NCBI GenBank assembly: GCA_035582835.1
Contig: JAYKAV010002974.1
Coordinates: 568,410 to 632,409 of the forward strand
DNA from: Phoebastria nigripes
Taxonomy: Eukaryota; Chordata; Aves; Procellariiformes; Diomedeidae
DNA length: 64,000 nucleotides
Direction: 5' to 3'
Positions within the stretch are counted from its first letter, which is position 1. Every line of letters begins with the position of its first letter. Below are positions 58,046 to 64,000 of this stretch, in pieces. Made by a program: the position numbers and the translations under genes. Below the pieces are notes generated by a model, which had not been told where the DNA came from, did no database searches, and was given only the letters and a program-made list of their open reading frames with translations.

Positions 58046-58991
58046 CTGCATAAGACAGACATGCAAAAAGTTTGAGACATTCTACCTTCCCACAAAATCA
58101 GTTTGCATCAGAACACAAAACCAAATGTACTTTATAAAATGTACATTAGCAAAACTTTTCTTCCTGAAAGCCAAGCATCCATTTACAATCAAACAGTACC
58201 TTGCCAAGATTTTCTAAAAGGGTGTTAGACTAATGAGATATTTTCACTCCACTGTTCTCCGTTATATAAAGAAAGCTTTTCCTTGCTGGGAGTTCTTAAA
58301 TAGTAGGGCGATAGACAGTAGACAAAGCTAAGATCACTTCTGTTTCACTTTCAAAGCTATTTCAAAGGCATGTTCCTATTCTCTGCCAAAAATATTATGG
58401 AGAAAAGAAAAAAATCTTTCAAAAAAGGAACTCTTGAGCATTTGGTAGGGTTAATTTTCCTAATCAAATTATGCCGTGTTTTAAATAATAAAATAATATG
58501 CCTCTTACCAAATATATCTTTCTTGTATACTCATTAAGAAAACTTAGCTTGTCACAGCATACAAACCTTCTTTGACCAGTGCTCCCACTGGCCACAGGCA
58601 TTGATACCAAATTCAAACATGGTTTCTTCTCCATTCACAGCTGGAAGTTCTTTCACTGCGGAGTGCTTCCGTAGGAACAGCTCCATTTTCAGCCTGTCAT
58701 CCAGTTCCAAAAGAGCTCCAGCTGACCACATTACAGCAAAAACAAACAAGCGAGCAATATGTTCCTCGCTGAGCTGCTTCTCATATTGATCGGACAATAA
58801 ACCCTGCAAAGCAGATGCAATATGTAACGACTACCCTCCTAGAACAATGTCCCAGCACAAATAACAGAATGAGAGAGAGAAAAACTGAATGCTATATCTA
58901 CCTGTAGGAGGTCAATAGCTTGTTTGATGTACATACATTCTAAAATTGGCATTTTTGGTGTCACAGCAGAGAAAACAAAATCTATCACATC
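57878..58991 (-). CDS. DNAH8-like: Dynein heavy chain motor fragment (AAA2-AAA3 linker and AAA3 P-loop), inverted orientation
   Basis: Three minus-strand exons (58902-58991, 58567-58803, 57878-58045) join in phase 0 to 165 codons. The order matches the region before and into AAA3 of DNAH5/DNAH8 chains: an IDFVF...KMPILE helix, the conserved [20 protein letters not shown] block, a variable loop, [22 protein letters not shown], and the Walker A motif GEQGTAKT. The frames are intact and the splice sites good, so there is no sign of decay. The orientation is opposite to the tail exons at 22738-53249. Neither the following exon (starting GYMSKYDP in the family) nor the preceding AAA2 exons are recognisable nearby. 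It could be an inverted part of the same gene, another paralogue, or a mis-oriented contig. Confidence 0.93.
58567..58803 (-). CDS. DNAH8-like: Inverted dynein exon B (AAA3 N-terminal block)
   Basis: Acceptor CTTTGCAG, 79 codons from [18 protein letters not shown] through [18 protein letters not shown] and [18 protein letters not shown] to GQWEHWSKK, donor AAG|GTTTGT. The loop composition resembles DNAH8. Confidence 0.95.
58902..58991 (-). CDS. DNAH8-like: Inverted dynein exon A (AAA2-AAA3 linker helix)
   Basis: Acceptor CCTTTCCAG, 30 codons [17 protein letters not shown] then [13 protein letters not shown], donor CAG|GTAGAT. Phase 0 at both ends. Confidence 0.9.
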
Positions 58992-59036
58992 CTGGAAAGG
59001 AAAAACATCATTATAGAATCTATTTACCAGTTTCAA

Positions 59037-62000
59037 TGGTATGATTTATTCTTAGATGATACCAATTTCTTAATTTCAAATATATTCTAAACTTTATTCT
59101 AAACAACATTTCTCCCCATTTCTGGGATTATAAATATTCAGACTTAGACCATGAAATTTTGCTAACTATAACATATTAGAAAAATAACTTTGATGTACCA
59201 CAGTCAGCAGAATTAGTCATATGAGCTCCATATAGCAATTTCCTGAAGAGCAATTTGAAGACTGCTTTTCAGTTACATCAGGGATCTGCCATTTGTGCTC
59301 TCCACTGGAGATTTTAATCTACCATTGCCATTTTTGTAGTGGGAAGATAAAAGCACTAGAATTGTTGTAATGATACCTATATAATGCACAACCTCACCAC
59401 TATAAATTTCTATCTATCTGATCTGACTGCACCATAATGTACCTGTCCCTCTTGAAACCAATACTCTCAGTTTTCTGTAGAAGCCTGGCAGGATCCAAAG
59501 GGAATATTGCAATTGATTTTAATGGAACCTGGACTTTCCTCGGGTTACTCCATAGTGATGGCTACCATGCCTGCCTTTGCGAAGGGTTCTGCAACATCTT
59601 TAGCAAAGTTTCAAATTGATGTAAAGTCCTCTCTGAGATTTGCAGTGCAGAATTATTTTAAAATATCAATTGCCATCCATAGTACTGATGTAAATTATAA
59701 CCTACTTTCACCTTCATTTAACAATTTTTAATGTAATTCCCTCCCTATGGGTTCCATTTGTCTTCATAGCCTTTGGAAATCAACACTGCCTACTCTTTCT
59801 GAGAAGTAGAAGTACAACAGGGACACTATGGGAGCTAGTAATTTTGGAGGATTTCCATTTATGGCTCCCATGTCCTGTCAGTGAGAAAGCTAAGACAATG
59901 AAGACATTAAATCACCCAAAGATGTGAACAATCACCCAGATATTTTTGAAAAATCAGTGAGTTGCTTACCCACATACTCACCAGCTTTGTTCCAATTTTC
60001 ACTTTACTTTTTTTGCCACTAAAGTGCTCTAAGTGCCCTATGCTGAGTATTTATTGGCACAGAGACTGAATCAAGATTTTTACCCATCCTCTTGAGTTCC
60101 ACCTCACTAGAATAGTGCGTAACACAAAACAAAGATATATATTATGAGAAAAAACTCACTTAAGCATCTTAATCTAGAATAGGGCTCACAGCTAAGTGGT
60201 CTGAGAAAGAAGACAGTCTGAATGTGGGCATACATTGGAGGAGGGAGGCTTAGAAAACATCCCTTTTTATGTTATTTCTTGTTGACTAGCTTCCACCTCT
60301 GTGTGTTGCTTTTTGTGGCTTACCCTCTAAAATGCATGTTTTGCCCCCAGCAGTACATAGGGTGCTCAAGTGACTAATTGGGAGTTCGTGGGTTCCACAA
60401 GGACTGGGTAGAAGTAAGGCACTGAAAGCAGTGTGGGAGATTTGAATCTAAAGACCTTTAAAATTTGGGCCTAAATCTCTCTAAGATTCAGTTTCTTCAT
60501 CTGTAAAATAGACTAGATGTCTCACAGGGCACTGCAAATTGTTTAATAATTGATTTGAGACACTCAGAATAAAGATATTTCATGAGTCAAAGTAGTCTGT
60601 ACTTTCAAGAGCCCAATTTTCACCAGAATGAGTTTTATTGTACTTATGATTCCAGTGAGGTTTGTGTAATTCTTGTTCTTTTAGTTTATGGAAAAAAAAA
60701 AAAAAAATCAGGTCCATATACGCTAATATTTTATTACTACTACATGGCAGAAAGAAGGACACAAGATCAAGATAGCAATTAGCATGAATTAATTACTTAT
60801 TACGGAATTTTGTTTGCACAGGGGGTCTGGAAAAATTAGTTGGGCCATGACAAATACACACAAATTGCGAAGAATTTGGATCAGGAATTTGCTATCCCTT
60901 AAAAGGAGTCTGCAAAATGAAGTCAGATGGTAAAAACTCATATGAGAAAAGACCTTTTGCACAGCGGACAGTCAATGTGGAACTCACTGGACTGTAGAAC
61001 ACTCTTTAGGACAAGAAGTTGGCAACATACTCAAAGGGTTTAGACAAGCACAAGAACAATTAAATAATGCAAAGTTATTAGCATTTGTAACAGTAATTTG
61101 AACATCAGCATTTAAATATTAAAGCTAAGAAACTCTTTGGATTATATATTCAACTTTATGTTCCAGAGGCAATAGCAGCCTTTATCCAAATAAGATTAGG
61201 GTGAGATTTAATGTGGAGGGAGGAATAAGTCACATCTGACTACTCTGCTCTTTTTAGGACTTCTCTGAAGTCTCCAGAATAGGTCAGTAAGGGATCCAGA
61301 ACACCAGATTTTATTAAAAAAAAAAAAAAAGGAAAGTGAGTGTGATTTAAAAATTACTAGATTTTTTTTCATTTAAACAATACATAGACATGCCGAAACT
61401 TAAGTTACTCACATAACATCCATCACTAGTTTGAGCTTCACACTTTGCAGACAAACTAAATAATGCCACTCAGGTAATTATTTTAATTATTTCAGTTCTT
61501 TGAAACTGTCTCAGATAATTACTTCCATCAGCTAAGCAATTCTGTTGCTTACAGGTAGCAGCATCATTCACAGACAAGAAATTGGCAGCATAGCTTCTAA
61601 ATTTAAGAGTAGAGACTTTAGATGGGGATGGGAGTTTACTTGAAATTACTCCTAAGCAGGAAATGTTGCTGAGAAGAAAGAACTGGGAAAGCTAGGGTGA
61701 AAGTTCAACCCCTCAATCACCATTTTAAAAAAATCCTGTGGAAATAGAAAGGACTCAAAGATAATCTCAATTCAAAATAGGGTTGTTTTTTGGGGGTTGT
61801 TTTGGGTTTTTTGTTTGTTTGTTTGTTTTTAAATTTATCTTCGTCTTTTGGACTACCTCCTGTCTTTTATATAAAAAATAATGACTTACATTTATAACAT
61901 ACATGAAAAGAATAAATACATTCTTTCCACTGATTCACAGCTATTATTCTCTGGTGCTTCCTCCTACATTATTGCTACTTGCTATACCTTCATTAATAAT

Positions 62001-64000
62001 GAGTTTATCCAATATGCAGACTTCCAGTGACAAATACAACTTTTATTAGCATAAGTAATAAGTGTTTCTTGTAAGCAAATTGGAATTACTATAGCAGTTG
62101 TCTTACATCTATTTTGGTTGAATTTAGATTGATTTCAAAAGGTCTCTACAGGTATACTTAAAGACTGATTCTCCTTAGTTACTATACTTCCACCTATAGC
62201 CTAATCTTCATTTTCTTCTAAAAATCAGATATTTGTAAGCTGCTTATGTCCATGCTTTTCTTAATACTAGCATTAAATTCACCAAGGTCTGTTATTTGGG
62301 GTTTGACTACCACTGTTGATGCATTTTATTTCACAAATTTTATTTTAGAATTTATTTATCCATTTTTTTTATGTGGGGGAAAATAATAACTGTAAAAAGA
62401 GCCACCTGAATACAACAGTAGTGTCACCCTCATCTGTAAAATCACCGTTATCGCTCCTATTATTTGAGAAGCAAAGATAGCTCATTAAAAGCAAAAGAAA
62501 ACTGACAGCGTGACAGCTTTCATTTAGATTTCGATAGTTCCAAATGCAGCCTTCAGCACAGAACTAACTTCATATTTCACTGCATTTTCATCTCTCAATC
62601 TAATAAAATACATATTTTTCTGGACTTTATTGCCGTTGCTTCAGGCTTGGGTATTTTAAATGTTGTTATTATGTTTTCAGAGCAAGTTGTAGCATAAAAT
62701 ATAAATAGAATTGTGGCAAAGAAGCAGTAAATTGACCCACATATAGATTACTTTGGAAGCATATTTTAAAATTCATTATCAGAATTGTTTCTCTTGCTGC
62801 TGCAGTAAATACTATGTCATATCATTATGTTTTGGAGGTAGAACAAAATGAATAGCTTGTTAAACATTGGTTTTAAAGTAAATGGGCACTGAAATGAAAC
62901 GTATCTGTAAGAAGACATTTGTTAACATTCAAGGCATTCCAAAACTATATTAATCATTGCCTTTATCATGATTTATCAATAAGCTTTCTGAAACGTCACT
63001 CAAAGTTCATTCAAAACTGCATTTGTAAAATCCAACAATGATGAAAAATATTACAGGAGAAACCCCTGTGAAATCCTACACCAATTACACAAGAAAACTG
63101 TCAGGAGAGAGCCAATGGGAAAGCAAGGTATATAAGGAACTTGCATTTGTTCCACAGATGTTGCAGAAATCAGAAGATAACAACACTGACAGATTGCAAA
63201 GCAATAACTATTTCTTTAAAAAATTCCAAAGAAAAAAAAAAGAATTTCAGTGTAATTGAAAACAGTATACTACTGAGATTATGCTTTTAGATCCACTATT
63301 GAGTACAACCATCCATAATATTAATGAAACCTTTTTAATGATTCAGTATGCTAAGGGCAAATAGAGGGGAAAAAACGTTCAGAATTCTCCCTTTGGATCT
63401 ACTGATTGAACACAATTTAGTCAGAGAATGTATCAAAGAGATGCCATCTCAAAAATCTCCTTCGGAACAGAATCGTGGATTATAAAATCAGAAGAGACCA
63501 CTATAGTCACCTGCACTGGGCTTCAGAACACCACAGAGCACATAACTGCCCTTAATTAATTTGAACTATGGAATGTCTTTTAAAAATAACTAATGGGCCA
63601 AATGCATTCCTGTTGCAGCCGAAATTGAGAAAGATTCCACCAGAGTGAATCTAGCTTAATTTCTTTCAGAATTTACTTCTTTACAATTAAAACAAACAAG
63701 GAAGTTTATCCACTCCCTTTATGTATCCTAATAAGAATTAAAATTTCAGTAACAATTACAGCCAAAGAAAATACCTCTGTTTTGCCAACATACATTATAA
63801 AATAATCACAGACTTAACAATTCATTGCCAACTAACCTATGCAGACAACACAAAGCATCCAAATTATTCATGTTATAGTTTCACTCATTCATTAATGTTA
63901 GAGATAATTTTCTCTCTTTTTTTTTTTTTAAATCCTTCATCCTTATTTTATTACATAAACAAAGAGAAGTAAAAAATTGAAAAAGAGTGCTTTTTTTTTT
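59037..64000. other. Right end of window: no exon recognised
   Basis: About 5 kb of AT-rich sequence with a MIR-like relic and homopolymer runs. I looked on the minus strand for AAA2 exons expected upstream of the inverted dynein fragment and found none. No n occurs to the right of 55746, so this appears to be one continuous contig with the inverted exons. Confidence 0.55.
60425..60600 (+). repeat. MIR-like SINE relic
   Basis: CTAAATCTCTCTAAGATTCA followed by GTTTCTTCATCTGTAAAATA matches the MIR core phrase (CCTCTGAGCCTCAGTTTCCTCATCTGTAAAAT). It lies to the right of the inverted dynein exons. Confidence 0.6.

Overview
The window is vertebrate nuclear DNA, almost certainly from a bird. Short exons with GT-AG borders sit in long AT-rich introns, the dominant interspersed repeats are CR1 LINEs carrying the avian-type 3' tail, and there is one CpG-island promoter. 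No bacterial, plasmid or viral gene organisation is present. Single n characters are scattered through it. At least one of them (position 1121) stands for exactly one base, because the exon around it stays in frame. Others (23576, 29244) fall on sequence duplications that look like assembly seams.

Region 1 (1-21210, minus strand) is the 5' two thirds of EXOC3 (exocyst subunit Sec6). I resolved one non-coding first exon in the CpG island and eight coding exons. These join in frame to 551 codons (1653 nt) and keep compatible splice phases throughout. The C-terminal part of the gene lies to the left of the window.

Region 2 (about 20580-21710) is a CpG island with several NRF1-like palindromes. 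EXOC3 leaves it on the minus strand, and a dynein gene starts about 1 kb away on the plus strand, so it is probably a bidirectional promoter.

Region 3 (22738-53249, plus strand) holds twenty exons that join in frame to 882 codons. They encode the N-terminal tail of an axonemal dynein heavy chain of the DNAH5/DNAH8 (outer-arm gamma) group, closer by my recollection to DNAH8. One intron appears to be of the GC-AG type. The introns contain CR1 copies, a solo LTR nested in a CR1, a degenerate minisatellite split by another CR1, and older relics of L3 and MIR type.

Region 4 (54745-64000) opens with a plus-strand 5'-truncated CR1. Three dynein exons follow at 57878-58991, but on the MINUS strand. 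They form a contiguous 165-codon piece covering the AAA2-AAA3 linker and the AAA3 P-loop of the same DNAH8-like family. The tail exons therefore point right and the motor exons point left, across a CR1-rich junction containing n positions. This is a genuine intragenic inversion, a second inverted paralogue, or a mis-oriented contig, and it is the observation most worth resolving. The last 5 kb show no exon I can recognise.

EXOC3 (vesicle tethering) and the dynein (ciliary or flagellar motility) are not known to act together. What links them here is shared promoter architecture, not a common pathway. I found no evidence of an undescribed biological system. The window's interest is structural and evolutionary.
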